Below are positions 1 to 8,002 of a stretch of DNA of 64,000 nt, piece by piece. Positions within the stretch are counted from its first letter, which is position 1. The number at the start of each line of letters is the position of its first letter. Origin of the DNA: CAYHHI01 sp964356335 (lineage in GTDB: Bacteria; Arandabacterota; Arandabacteria; Arandabacterales; Arandabacteraceae); NCBI GenBank assembly GCA_964356335.1, contig CAYHHI010000011.1:12203-76202 (forward strand), written 5' to 3'. Made by a program: the position numbers and the translations under genes. Under the pieces are notes generated by a model, which saw nothing but the letters and a program-made list of their open reading frames with translations, was not told the DNA's origin and ran no database searches.

Positions 1-1192
1 CCCCAAGCGCGCCTCTCAGGCAGCGCGCGTGCCTTTCATTGACCACGATCTCGTACTCGAGATCTCCGACCTTTTCCTGCGCCACTGCTGCCAGTGCCTC
101 AAACAGATCGGGAAGACCCCAGCCTTTGAGGGCTGACACCTTAAGACACGCTTCGTGCTGCCATTCTGGGGCCACTGGAAGATCTATCTTGTTAGCCACA
201 ACCACCTTGGGCTTAGCTAGAACCTCCTCCAAGATCTCATGGTCTTCGGCAGATAGGCACGCGCTGGCATCCAGAACGACCAAGGCTATATCCGCATCGC
301 TTATGGCGGCCCTGGTGCGCCGGACCGCTTCCACTTCTATGGAGTCGGCGGCTCTTCGAACCCCGGCGGTATCATGTAGCCTCAAGACCACTCCGTCCAC
401 ACCGACAAGCCCATCCACAACATCCCTCGTCGTCCCCGGGATCTCGCTCACGATCACCCGGTCCCTCCCCACAAGCCTGTTAAAGAGGCTTGATTTTCCG
501 ACATTGGGCTTTCCGACTATCACCACATTGAGCCCGGCCTTCAAGTATTTGCCTTGCTCGTAGGCGGCGAGCAGGTCCTCGAGGCGCCGGCACACACCGC
601 CCAAGGCGTTGGTAAGCGCCGCCTTATCAACCGTGTCAATCTCCTCTTCAACAAAATCGATGTTGGCTTCTATAAGGGTTAGCCACCCAAGAAGAGTTTC
701 CTCAAGGGTTCCAAGTTCCCGCGACAGATCCCCCTTAAGCTGTCTCATGGCAACTCTGAGGGCCTTCTCACTGCTTGCCCTGACGATCTCCTCCACGGCC
801 TCTGCCTGGGCAAGATCCATCTTGCCATTGAGGAATGCCCGCTTCGTGAATTCTCCGGGCTCAGCGGGTCTCGCCCCTTCTTCCACAACCCTTCTCAGAA
901 CGAGCCGCGGGACAAGCATCCCCCCGTGGCAGGTTATCTCCACGACGTCCTCACCCGTCACGGATCCGGGTCCCTTCATCACGAGCACAAGCACCTGATC
1001 GATCGCCACCCCATCCCCACCGACCACCTCTCCGAAAAGAATCGATCTATCTCTTGCCTCTGAGGGCGCCTGCTTGCCTCTGAAAACCTTGGTGCAAATT
1101 CTGATTGCCGCCATGCCGCTCATCCTGACAATGCCAAGGGCGCTATGTCCAGGCGACGTGGCTACGGCCGCAATGGTGTCATTCTCCGTCAT
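1..1192 (-). CDS. mnmE: tRNA uridine-5-carboxymethylaminomethyl modification GTPase MnmE (3' end cut by window)
   Basis: With MnmG, MnmE installs the 5-carboxymethylaminomethyl group on wobble U34 of several tRNAs. The frame opens with ATG at 1190-1192 and stays open to the window edge (about 397 codons of the usual ~450). The N-terminal folate-binding domain begins MTENDTIAAVATSPG. The G domain shows Walker A GKPNVGKSS, switch GTTRD and DTAG, followed by NKID. The last residues seen (VVNERHARCL) belong to the C-terminal helical domain, so only the terminal C-x-GK motif lies outside. The start overlaps the end of jag by 14 nt, which suggests translational coupling as the last member of the rpmH-rnpA-yidD-yidC-jag-mnmE operon. 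Function is assigned by family and is secure. Confidence 0.95.
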   Translation of the reverse strand, partial: MTENDTIAAVATSPGHSALGIVRMSGMAAIRICTKVFRGKQAPSEARDRSILFGEVVGGDGVAIDQVLVLVMKGPGSVTGEDVVEITCHGGMLVPRLVLRRVVEEGARPAEPGEFTKRAFLNGKMDLAQAEAVEEIVRASSEKALRVAMRQLKGDLSRELGTLEETLLGWLTLIEANIDFVEEEIDTVDKAALTNALGGVCRRLEDLLAAYEQGKYLKAGLNVVIVGKPNVGKSSLFNRLVGRDRVIVSEIPGTTRDVVDGLVGVDGVVLRLHDTAGVRRAADSIEVEAVRRTRAAISDADIALVVLDASACLSAEDHEILEEVLAKPKVVVANKIDLPVAPEWQHEACLKVSALKGWGLPDLFEALAAVAQEKVGDLEYEIVVNERHARCLRGALG

Positions 1193-1913
1193 GCCTCTCC
1201 GCACCAAACCTCTCTCCCCCCTGCCTTCCGCCACCCCCGGAATTGCGGGAGCCTCGCCGTGACGGCGAGATCACCACGGTCTTAAGATCGTCTTCCCCAA
1301 TTGTGTAGGTCTTGAGCTGGGGATCGTTGGCAAGCGCAAGATGCACAATCCGCCTTTCGGCAGCCGGCAGGGGCTCCATTTGCATTTCCTTGCCGGTCGC
1401 CTTTGCCCGCGATGCCAGCGAAAGCGCCCTGTTTCTCAACGCACTACCACGCCGCTTCTTATAGCCCCCGACATCTACATCCATGCGCACACTCTTCTTA
1501 AGCTGCTTGCCGACCATCCGCCTCAGGAGGTGCCCGATATCATCAAGGCTCTCGCCCTTCTTGCCGATGAGAAGTCCGTCCACACCTGCGGTTTCGATCT
1601 CCACTCTATGGATTTCATCTTCGAGCCGTATCTTTACCTGGGCGCCTATTCCCATCAGGAGCAACATGTGGGTGACCATCTCCTCGATCTTGCCACTCGC
1701 GTCATCGGTTGCGGGGACGGCCCTCTTCCGGACGATCACCTTGGCCTGCTTCACCCCTATAAAGCCAAACATGCCCGGGGCTCCCTCTTCAAGCACTTCG
1801 TAGTCGATCTGGTCTCGAGTCACGCCAAGCCGCTCGATGCCCTTCTCGATAGCGTCCTCAACGGTCTTGCCTTCGCCGACGATCTCATTCGGATTCACTT
1901 CCTGGTCCTGCAT
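1179..1913 (-). CDS. jag: Jag/KhpB RNA-binding protein (Jag_N-KH-R3H)
   Basis: A 244-residue RNA-binding protein of the Jag/KhpB family, normally encoded beside yidC. The N-terminal Jag_N segment (about 10-60) has the typical VEDAIEKGIERLG and MFGFIGVKQAKV. It is followed by a KH domain with the GxxG-type loop LIGKKGESLDDIG near residues 117-129, then an R3H domain ending in RRIVHLALANDP. The last ~30 residues are Gly/Arg-rich and probably disordered. It sits 17 nt downstream of yidC, and its 3' end overlaps mnmE. Homologues bind small RNAs and affect cell-envelope growth; the RNA targets here are unknown. Confidence 0.93.
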   Translation of the reverse strand: MQDQEVNPNEIVGEGKTVEDAIEKGIERLGVTRDQIDYEVLEEGAPGMFGFIGVKQAKVIVRKRAVPATDDASGKIEEMVTHMLLLMGIGAQVKIRLEDEIHRVEIETAGVDGLLIGKKGESLDDIGHLLRRMVGKQLKKSVRMDVDVGGYKKRRGSALRNRALSLASRAKATGKEMQMEPLPAAERRIVHLALANDPQLKTYTIGEDDLKTVVISPSRRGSRNSGGGGRQGGERFGAERHDGE

Positions 1914-1930
1914 GACGATCCTCCGGTGGT

Positions 1931-3640
1931 TTATGTCTGTGCCTGTTGTTGTTCCATCCTGTCCGACCGCGTCAAGTAATACTGATGGGCGATCGTAAGT
2001 ACGTTGTTCACCAGCCAGTACAGAACAAGTCCAGACGGAAACTTGAAGAACATTATGGTGAACACGACTGGGAGCAAATAGGTCATCATTGCCTGCTTGG
2101 GATCCGAGGTTGTCATCTTCTGCTGCACAAACATGGCTATTCCCATAAGGATAGGGAGCAGGCTTACAGCCGAGCCGATGAACGGCAAGGAGAACGGGAG
2201 TCTCGCGATCTGATCAGGTGCGGAAAGGTCCTTTATCCAGAAAATGAACTCAGCCCGTCTCAGTTCGATGGTCTTCTGGAGAACATTGAACAGGGCAATG
2301 AAGACCGGCATCTGGAGGACGAGCGGCAGGCATCCGCCCATAGGGTTAACCCCACGTTTGCGATAGAGTTCCATTATTGCCTTGTTCAGGTTCTGGGGGT
2401 CCTTCTTGTGCTTTTCTCTCAGCGCCGCGATCTCGGGCTGTACCTTCTGCATCTGACGCATCGACTTCATGCTCTTCTGGGTGAGTGGGTGGAATAAGAG
2501 TTTGGTCAAGGCCGACAGAATGATTATGACCCATCCGTAGTTTGGTATGGCCTTGTGGCAGAAGATCATGAAGGCGAATATCAGTTTGCTCAGGGGGCTT
2601 ATCCACTTCCAGCCGAAGTCCACAGCCTTCTCAAGCCCATGGCCAAGGGCCTTCAGGTCCTGGTAGTCCAGAGGTCCTACATAGACCATGAAGCTTAGCG
2701 GCTTTCCTCCGCCGGTTTCAGCCTCTAGCATCATCCCTATTGATCCCGCCGCCCCGGGGAAGGCCCTCGCTACGACAGACGTCCCCTCAGGCGGAATGAA
2801 GCTTGCGAGGAAGTATTTGGTTCTCAGGCCAGACCACTTGATCGCGCCTCCGACCGAGACCGTCCGGTTCTTCTTTATGCGCCCCAGGTCACTCTTGACA
2901 AGCCCCTGGTCGATGAGCGTGATGCTCGCGAAGTTCCGGAGATCGTCATTGCGGTTGACCTCCGTGGCCTCGAGCCCGGACTGCCAGCCGAACTCCATTG
3001 CCCGCACCGTCTCCGAGCCGGGGCCCGTGACCGCTAAGTCCACCATGATGGTGTAGGTGTCGCCCTTGAAGGTGCAGGTTCTCGTGACTGTCAGCCCCTC
3101 CCCCGTCGTGAGCACGAAGTCGAGGCTTGCCTCCGCACCGGCCTCGACGCTGAGTGACTCGGAAGAGACCGTGAATGCTGCTCTCGTGAGATCGATGCGG
3201 TCGCCACTCTTGGTGAGGAGGGCCATCCCGAAGGGTTGGGCCTCGGCCGGCGGCACCAGCTCTACCGGCTCCTCCTTGCCCGAAAGATAGCGGTTCAGGC
3301 GGAAGCTTGTGATCACGCCTCCGCGGCTTGAGAACTTCACTGTGTATAGCGGGGCTCTTACGACCACCTCCTTCGCAGGTCCTTCGTTTACGGAAAGGGT
3401 CGCCTGTGACAGGCCCGCCACGCTTGTATCTCGGGGGGCTTCGCCCCCCTCGGGAACGGCTGCCTGAGTCGCCTGCGAGGCCTGGGTTCCCGGTGTGCCT
3501 TGCATGCCCCGGGCTGTCTCAGTTGCCTGTGTCCCCTCGGGCGCCCGCGGCGGCTCCTTCTGCGGAATGAAGAACACCTGGTAGATCAGGAGCACAAACA
3601 GGATAAGCACCATCGCCATCAATGCCCGTTTTTCCATCAT
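1931..3640 (-). CDS. yidC: membrane protein insertase YidC
   Basis: Inner-membrane insertase/chaperone for Sec-dependent and Sec-independent membrane proteins. It has 569 residues, the long Gram-negative form. There is an N-terminal membrane anchor at about 8-26 and then a Pro/Thr/Gln-rich linker. The large periplasmic beta-sandwich domain follows (about 90-340), and the conserved C-terminal multi-helix insertase domain begins near FGWKWISPLSK. The latter contains GGCLPLVLQMPVFIALF and SGLVLYWLVNN, the family hallmarks. Two adjacent ATGs could start it; the first is used. The long periplasmic domain supports a diderm cell. It lies between yidD (66 nt upstream) and jag. Confidence 0.96.
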   Translation of the reverse strand: MMEKRALMAMVLILFVLLIYQVFFIPQKEPPRAPEGTQATETARGMQGTPGTQASQATQAAVPEGGEAPRDTSVAGLSQATLSVNEGPAKEVVVRAPLYTVKFSSRGGVITSFRLNRYLSGKEEPVELVPPAEAQPFGMALLTKSGDRIDLTRAAFTVSSESLSVEAGAEASLDFVLTTGEGLTVTRTCTFKGDTYTIMVDLAVTGPGSETVRAMEFGWQSGLEATEVNRNDDLRNFASITLIDQGLVKSDLGRIKKNRTVSVGGAIKWSGLRTKYFLASFIPPEGTSVVARAFPGAAGSIGMMLEAETGGGKPLSFMVYVGPLDYQDLKALGHGLEKAVDFGWKWISPLSKLIFAFMIFCHKAIPNYGWVIIILSALTKLLFHPLTQKSMKSMRQMQKVQPEIAALREKHKKDPQNLNKAIMELYRKRGVNPMGGCLPLVLQMPVFIALFNVLQKTIELRRAEFIFWIKDLSAPDQIARLPFSLPFIGSAVSLLPILMGIAMFVQQKMTTSDPKQAMMTYLLPVVFTIMFFKFPSGLVLYWLVNNVLTIAHQYYLTRSDRMEQQQAQT

Positions 3641-3705
3641 CGACCCCTAACGATCAGCAATCATGAACCTCCATCGCGAAGGCCCAATGAGCCTCAATCG
3701 AATCC

Positions 3706-3939
3706 CTAACGAACTTGGTCCAATCCACTCCCGCCCAAGGGATGACACTTGAGGAGTCTCCTGAAGGCGAGCGCACTACCTTTCAAGATACCATGCTTTC
3801 GCAAGGCTTCGATGGCATATTCCGAGCATGTCGGAACGAACCTGCAGGCCTGCGGAAGCGCCGGTGATATGAATCTCCGATAGAGCCTGAGCGCCGCTAT
3901 GGCACCACTTGCCACGAACCTGTCAATCCTTGTAATCAC
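3706..3939 (-). CDS. yidD: membrane protein insertion efficiency factor YidD
   Basis: A small (77 aa) membrane-associated protein that aids YidC-dependent insertion. The core is complete: IDRFVASGAIAALRLYRRFI, then SPALPQACRFVPTCSEYAI and LLKCHPLGGSGLD, including the conserved Cys-x6-Cys (CRFVPTC) pair. A longer frame extends upstream inside rnpA, but the family start corresponds to the GTG at 3937-3939. This GTG overlaps the rnpA stop codon as GTGA, a classical coupling signal. The length then matches other YidD proteins. Confidence 0.92.
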   Translation of the reverse strand: MITRIDRFVASGAIAALRLYRRFISPALPQACRFVPTCSEYAIEALRKHGILKGSALAFRRLLKCHPLGGSGLDQVR

Positions 3940-4310
3940 TCGCTTTGCCGCTCGCTTGTAAGAAGACCGCAACTCTGGAGCATCCCTCTCATGTCGGCCT
4001 CGACGTCGCCGAGGCCCGCCTTGGCAATTCCGCGCCCTGCTATGAAGACAATCTTGAAACCTTGCGCCACCGCCTGGGGCTTCAAGAGCCTGTAAGCCTC
4101 CCGCAGAAGTCGCCTCGCTCTGTTGCGCTCGCATGCGCCCCCCACACCCTTGCCCGCAATGAAACCAGCCTTGCGACGGACGGCGCCGTTGATGAGCAGA
4201 TAGGCCTTGAAGCGCTTTCCCACCAGTATCGTACCCTTGCCTATAACCTCTTTGTACTCAAACTGCTCAGTGATTCGCTCATGCCGCCCGAGCTTCCGAT
4301 TACACGGCAA
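3936..4310 (-). CDS. rnpA: ribonuclease P protein component RnpA
   Basis: The protein subunit of RNase P, needed for 5' maturation of tRNAs. It has 124 residues with the conserved RNR signature in ERNRARRLLREAYR (about residues 62-75) and the aromatic/basic N-terminal strand NRKLGRHERITEQFEYKEV. The start is a TTG that lies inside the end of rpmH (11-nt overlap in a different frame). The N-terminus aligns well with the family from this codon and no ATG offers a better choice. The stop overlaps the yidD GTG start. The three genes thus form a chain of overlaps. Confidence 0.93.
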   Translation of the reverse strand: MPCNRKLGRHERITEQFEYKEVIGKGTILVGKRFKAYLLINGAVRRKAGFIAGKGVGGACERNRARRLLREAYRLLKPQAVAQGFKIVFIAGRGIAKAGLGDVEADMRGMLQSCGLLTSERQSE

Positions 4311-4434
4311 GCCTTTTCCTCCCTCGCTTCCGCCGCCGCGCCAGCACCGCCCTGCCCGCCTTTGTACTCATGCGTTTTCGGAAGCCGTGTGTCCTCTTCC
4401 GCTTGATCTTATGCGGCTGGTACGTCCTTTTCAA
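4300..4434 (-). CDS. rpmH: 50S ribosomal protein L34
   Basis: A 44-residue ribosomal protein beginning KRTYQPHKIKRKRTHGFRKR after the initiator, the near-invariant L34 sequence, and ending in a run of Arg/Lys. The start is TTG at 4432-4434 rather than ATG, preceded by the purine-rich GAGGGGGT. The 3' end contains the TTG start of rnpA. It is the first gene of the leftward operon and has its own strong promoter 40-65 nt upstream. Confidence 0.96.
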   Translation of the reverse strand: MKRTYQPHKIKRKRTHGFRKRMSTKAGRAVLARRRKRGRKRLAV

Positions 4435-4470
4435 TTTGCTACCCCCTCTTTCCTGTCTTCGACTTCAGGG

Positions 4471-4500
4471 ATTCTACGTAGTCGCGCCCTTCATTGTCAA
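4471..4500 (-). promoter_or_regulatory. sigma-70 type promoter of the rpmH operon
   Basis: Read leftward, TTGACA (4495-4500) is followed after 18 bp by TAGAAT (4471-4476), about 37 nt upstream of the rpmH start. The -35 hexamer overlaps a perfect palindrome (4498-4518). Confidence 0.7.
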
Positions 4501-4518
4501 GTGATTTTCAATCACTTG
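4498..4518. repeat. 21-bp perfect palindrome overlapping the rpmH -35 box
   Basis: Arms CAAGTGATT and AATCACTTG are separated by 3 bp. The left arm covers most of the -35 element of the rpmH promoter, so an operator is possible. It could also be a hairpin of no regulatory meaning. No T-tract follows it in either direction, so a terminator is unlikely. Confidence 0.6.
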
Positions 4519-4621
4519 CAGGCGCTAGCCTGATTTTTCGATCAATGCTGAAAAAATAGCTTGCCAGAATTCTGGAGCCGTGCTACCATCGCTTCCACAT
4601 TTCGGAGGGCAGAGCCTCGCA

Positions 4622-4897
4622 TGTGGATAACTCGGAAACAGGTGGCCATGAGGATCTTGCTGGGTAGTCGATCGAAGCCCCGCTCGCAACATGAAGACCA
4701 ACCAGCAATCCATTTGTGGATAACCGTACTCGGCCTAGGGTTCTTCGCAGATTTATTTGATTATTTACCAACGGGTTACATGGTTATCAACGGCTGTGGA
4801 AAACCTGGGGGTTTCATAACTCGCTGTTGTGATTCCTTCCTTGCTTGACTAAGCCTTGCAGGCTTAGATGATCCCGCCTCCCGAGGATTGTGGATAA
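4622..4897. other. oriC: origin of replication, left part: DnaA-box cluster upstream of dnaA
   Basis: Three perfect boxes (TGTGGATAA, reverse of TTATCCACA) lie at 4622-4630, 4715-4723 and 4889-4897. A fourth matching the degenerate consensus (TTTTCCACA reversed) is at 4795-4803. All four are in the same orientation. Between boxes 2 and 3 is an AT-rich stretch (about 4744-4770) that could be an unwinding site. The box at 4889 lies 5 nt before a TTGACA at 4902-4907, suggesting that DnaA represses its own transcription; the -10 there is weak. The rpmH/dnaA junction is a common origin location. Confidence 0.88.
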
Positions 4898-4953
4898 GCT
4901 GTTGACAAGTGTTTGTTGAACTTGCTTTGAAGACGCTTTGAGGAGTACGACCC

Positions 4954-6300
4954 ATGGGACCTTCAGCGACAGAAATCTGGACAAGAGCTCTCGCCGTTCT
5001 CGACGGCAAAATCGATAGACACAGTTTAGAGACCTGGATTATTCCTGCTAAGCCCCTCGAGATCCATGACTCATGTTTCGCGATCGGCGCGCCCAGCAGA
5101 TTCCACGCCACGTGGCTCGAAACACATCACGCCGCCGTTATCAAAGAGACCCTCCGTGAGATCACCGGTACCGATTACGATCTTAGTTTCATCGTAGTCT
5201 CGCCTGAGAAACCGCCCTTTGAGGCTGTCGAGGTGCAGGAGCCCGCACCGCAGGCTCGCAAACGCAGCACCAATGGCACCTATCTCAATCCTAAATACAC
5301 CTTCGAGAGTTTCGTCGTCGGCGGCAGCAACAAGATGACCCATGCGGCCGCGCTTGCCGTCGCAGAGAGACCCGCCCGCGCATACAATCCGCTTTTTATC
5401 TACGGCGGGGTCGGCCTCGGCAAGACTCATATCATGCAGGCCATAGGCAACCATGTTCTCGATACCACGGATCAACTCCGGGTATGCTACGTCTCCTCAG
5501 AAAACTTCATGAACGAGCTGATCTATTCAATCAAGGACGGGAGCACCCTCGCTTTCCGTAATAAGTACCGTGGCATGGATCTCTTGCTCATCGATGATAT
5601 TCAATTTCTCGCCGGCAAAGAAAGTACTCAAGAGGAGTTCTTCCATACATTCAATACTCTATATGATGCCCACAAACAGATCGTCGTGACAAGTGACCGG
5701 CCGCCCAAGGCCATAACTGATCTTGAGGAGCGGCTCATCTCGCGCTTCGAGTGGGGCCTGGTTACGGACATCCAACCTCCCGACTTCGAGACCCGGGTAG
5801 CCATCCTGAGGAAAAAGGCCGAACAGGACCACCTGGGGATCCCTGATGAGGTCTTCCACATGATGGCCGACGGGATAAAATCCAACATCCGCGAGCTCGA
5901 GGGCTCGCTTGTGAAGCTCGTGGCAGCATCATCCATCCAGGCAATGCCCATCACGCCCGATTTTGCGCGCGAAATCCTCAAAGATATCTTTAGGCCTCCG
6001 ATGAAGACTGTTTCCATGGAAGACATCAAGGCGGTCGTCGCCAAGCACTTCAAGCTTGCGCCCGAGGCGCTCGTGGGCCGCAAACGCACCTCGGCAATCG
6101 CCCTGCCCAGGCAAGTTGCGATGTATCTTGCGCGCATGCTGACCAACATGTCACTGGCTGATATCGGTTCGTCCTTAGGCAAGCGCGATCATACGACTGT
6201 GATACATGGGTGCGACAAAATTGCAGAGATGGTGAAGACTGACGCGGACTTCAAGACCCTCCTCGATCGCATCACCCAGGAGATCAAGCAGGCAGCGTGA
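4954..6300 (+). CDS. dnaA: chromosomal replication initiator protein DnaA
   Basis: AAA+ initiator that binds DnaA boxes and melts the origin. It has 448 residues, standard length. Domain I opens with IWTRALAVLDGKIDRHSLETW. A short linker leads to domain III starting NPKYTFESFVVGGSNKMTHA, with Walker A GGVGLGKTH, Walker B LLIDDIQFL and sensor motif ISRFEWG. Domain IV carries the DNA-binding signature LGKRDHTTVIHGC. ATG at 4954 follows GAGGAG by 9 nt. It is flanked on both sides by DnaA-box clusters. Confidence 0.98.
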   Translation: MGPSATEIWTRALAVLDGKIDRHSLETWIIPAKPLEIHDSCFAIGAPSRFHATWLETHHAAVIKETLREITGTDYDLSFIVVSPEKPPFEAVEVQEPAPQARKRSTNGTYLNPKYTFESFVVGGSNKMTHAAALAVAERPARAYNPLFIYGGVGLGKTHIMQAIGNHVLDTTDQLRVCYVSSENFMNELIYSIKDGSTLAFRNKYRGMDLLLIDDIQFLAGKESTQEEFFHTFNTLYDAHKQIVVTSDRPPKAITDLEERLISRFEWGLVTDIQPPDFETRVAILRKKAEQDHLGIPDEVFHMMADGIKSNIRELEGSLVKLVAASSIQAMPITPDFAREILKDIFRPPMKTVSMEDIKAVVAKHFKLAPEALVGRKRTSAIALPRQVAMYLARMLTNMSLADIGSSLGKRDHTTVIHGCDKIAEMVKTDADFKTLLDRITQEIKQAA

Positions 6301-6444
6301 TCGGTGCCTTATCGGTCCACGCTTGGCTCCACGAGGGCGCGAGCGGTGCGTCTGTGGTCGACACCATGATCTGTTCCATCACCGGATGCGCGAGCGGTCC
6401 CACGACACGATGATCACTCTACGTCCTTAGCCAGGGCCGGCGCA

Positions 6445-6700
6445 CGTGGATAACCTGTGGGAAATCCTGGGGACAAGGTGTTGGGATATTGTGGATGGGC
6501 ATCGCGGGGAAACGCGCGTGTGGATATCAGGAAACTTGTCCACACCTGACTTACAGTCTACCCACATGTGATCCCGGAACAAGAAAGGCTCCCGACCTGA
6601 GTCACCAAAAGCAAATCTTCACCACCGGGCGCAAAACTTTCCCCAAATCCACACCACCTACTACTACTTCTATATTTCCTAGAATCTCTATAATTAAGAA
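6445..6700. other. oriC: origin of replication, right part: degenerate DnaA boxes and DnaA-trio-like array before dnaN
   Basis: The 553-bp dnaA-dnaN gap carries several one-mismatch DnaA boxes: CGTGGATAA at 6445-6453, TGTGGATAT at 6519-6527 and TTGTCCACA at about 6537-6545. After these, CTACTACTACTTCTA (6658-6672) reads on the other strand as TAG/AAG triplets, the pattern of DnaA-trio elements. An AT-rich tract (6672-6705) follows directly. The arrangement closely resembles the dnaA-dnaN unwinding region of Bacillus subtilis. This is a pattern reading without experimental support. Confidence 0.7.
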
Positions 6701-6796
6701 GAAGGGCCGAGCGCCCCGTCATGGTTTCGGTGTTATACCTTATCCGTCCTGGGGAGATCGGACTCGCCGAATCATCAATAATCGGTCAAAAACGTT

Positions 6797-6825
6797 TTGA
6801 CACCGCCGGAAGCTTCACCTACAAT
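6797..6825 (+). promoter_or_regulatory. sigma-70 type promoter of dnaN
   Basis: TTGACA (6797-6802), a 17-bp spacer, then TACAAT (6820-6825), 28 nt before the dnaN start. The match is near consensus and spacing is ideal, so dnaN can be transcribed independently of dnaA. Confidence 0.8.
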
Positions 6826-6853
6826 ATGAGGCCGTGAGAGAAGAGGAGGCGGG

Positions 6854-7972
6854 ATGATGAAAGTCAGGGTAAATCAGGAAAAGTTTGCGAGAGTGCTTGG
6901 TGTGGTGACGGGCGTGGTTCCCGCGACATCCGCGATCCCAGTTCTTTCCAACTTACTCCTTGAGGCCGAGGGTAACAGGGTAAAGATATCGGCAACAGAT
7001 CTTGATATCTCAGTGATAAGCGTCATCGACGGCGAAGTGAAAGGTTCCGGTTCGATAACCATTCCTGCGAAGCGTTTCCAGGAAATCGTGCGGGAACTTC
7101 CCGGCGAAGAAGTTGAGATTGACATCGATGGAAACAAGATAAGCGTGACCTGCTCGCGAGCAAGTTTCAAGATGATGGGCATGGAGAAGGAGCAGTTCCC
7201 GAAGATAGCCGACTTGGAGAAGAAAGAGCGAGTGGCGATCGCCTCCCAGGCCCTTGACAAGATGATCAGACGAAGCATTTTCTCAGTCGCCAAGGACGAC
7301 ACGCGGCCGGTCCTGAGCGGTGTCCTCTGGGAGATCTCACAGAAGGAACTTGCGATGGTAGGGACGGACGGGCACAGGCTTGCGAGAATGGGAATAACGG
7401 GCGACTTCGGAATAAAGGAGGAGATGGGTGTGATCATTCCGCCCAAGGCACTCACTCAGATCCTAAGACTTCTCCCCGGTGAGGACGCGGTCGGAGTCGT
7501 GATTGACAACGCCTTCGTCGGCTTCTTCGTCGGCGACACCATTGTCTATACAAGGAGAATCGAAGGGAACTTCCCCAATTACAAACAGGTGATACCTAAG
7601 AGCAATGCCAACGTGCTTGTCGTCAGGCGCGATGATCTCATGAGTGCGACCCGGCGCGTCTCGCTTCTCGCCGATTCGAAGACTCACAAGATCAAAATAT
7701 ATCTGGCGAAAGACAAGATGAAACTCACCGCGAGTACGCCGGACCTTGGCGAGGCCGAAGAAGAAGTGCCGGCTGTTTATACCGGTGATGAAATGACGAT
7801 CGGCTACAATGCCTCATATATTCTTGATGCCGTAAAGGGCGTAGACAGCGACGAGATCAGATTCGAGCTTGGCTCACCCGTGGGTGCCTCTATCCTGAGA
7901 CCTGCCGCGGAACCCGACGGCGAGTCCTATCTTTGCCTGGTGATGCCGCTGAGGCTTGCAGAGCAGGAATAG
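6854..7972 (+). CDS. dnaN: DNA polymerase III beta subunit (sliding clamp)
   Basis: Ring-shaped processivity clamp of the replicative polymerase. It has 372 residues with the three-fold clamp-domain architecture. It begins MKVRVNQEKFARVLGVVTGV and includes PVLSNLLLEAEGNRVKISATDLDI and the domain-2 segment FSVAKDDTRPVLSGVLWE. It ends in the canonical LVMPLR, which forms part of the partner-binding pocket. There are two adjacent ATGs (6854, 6857) after GAGGAGG. recF follows after 30 nt. Confidence 0.98.
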   Translation: MMKVRVNQEKFARVLGVVTGVVPATSAIPVLSNLLLEAEGNRVKISATDLDISVISVIDGEVKGSGSITIPAKRFQEIVRELPGEEVEIDIDGNKISVTCSRASFKMMGMEKEQFPKIADLEKKERVAIASQALDKMIRRSIFSVAKDDTRPVLSGVLWEISQKELAMVGTDGHRLARMGITGDFGIKEEMGVIIPPKALTQILRLLPGEDAVGVVIDNAFVGFFVGDTIVYTRRIEGNFPNYKQVIPKSNANVLVVRRDDLMSATRRVSLLADSKTHKIKIYLAKDKMKLTASTPDLGEAEEEVPAVYTGDEMTIGYNASYILDAVKGVDSDEIRFELGSPVGASILRPAAEPDGESYLCLVMPLRLAEQE

Positions 7973-8002
7973 GCGACAGGCATAGGCCCGGGGTGTGACC
8001 AT

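Noticed and set aside
1341..1979. Long rightward reading frame opposite jag
   Set aside because: It is the complementary strand of a well-matched jag gene; no family resemblance and no ribosome site.
3940..4134. N-terminal extension of yidD inside rnpA
   Set aside because: The added residues are just another frame of rnpA; YidD length and alignment start at the GTG at 3939.
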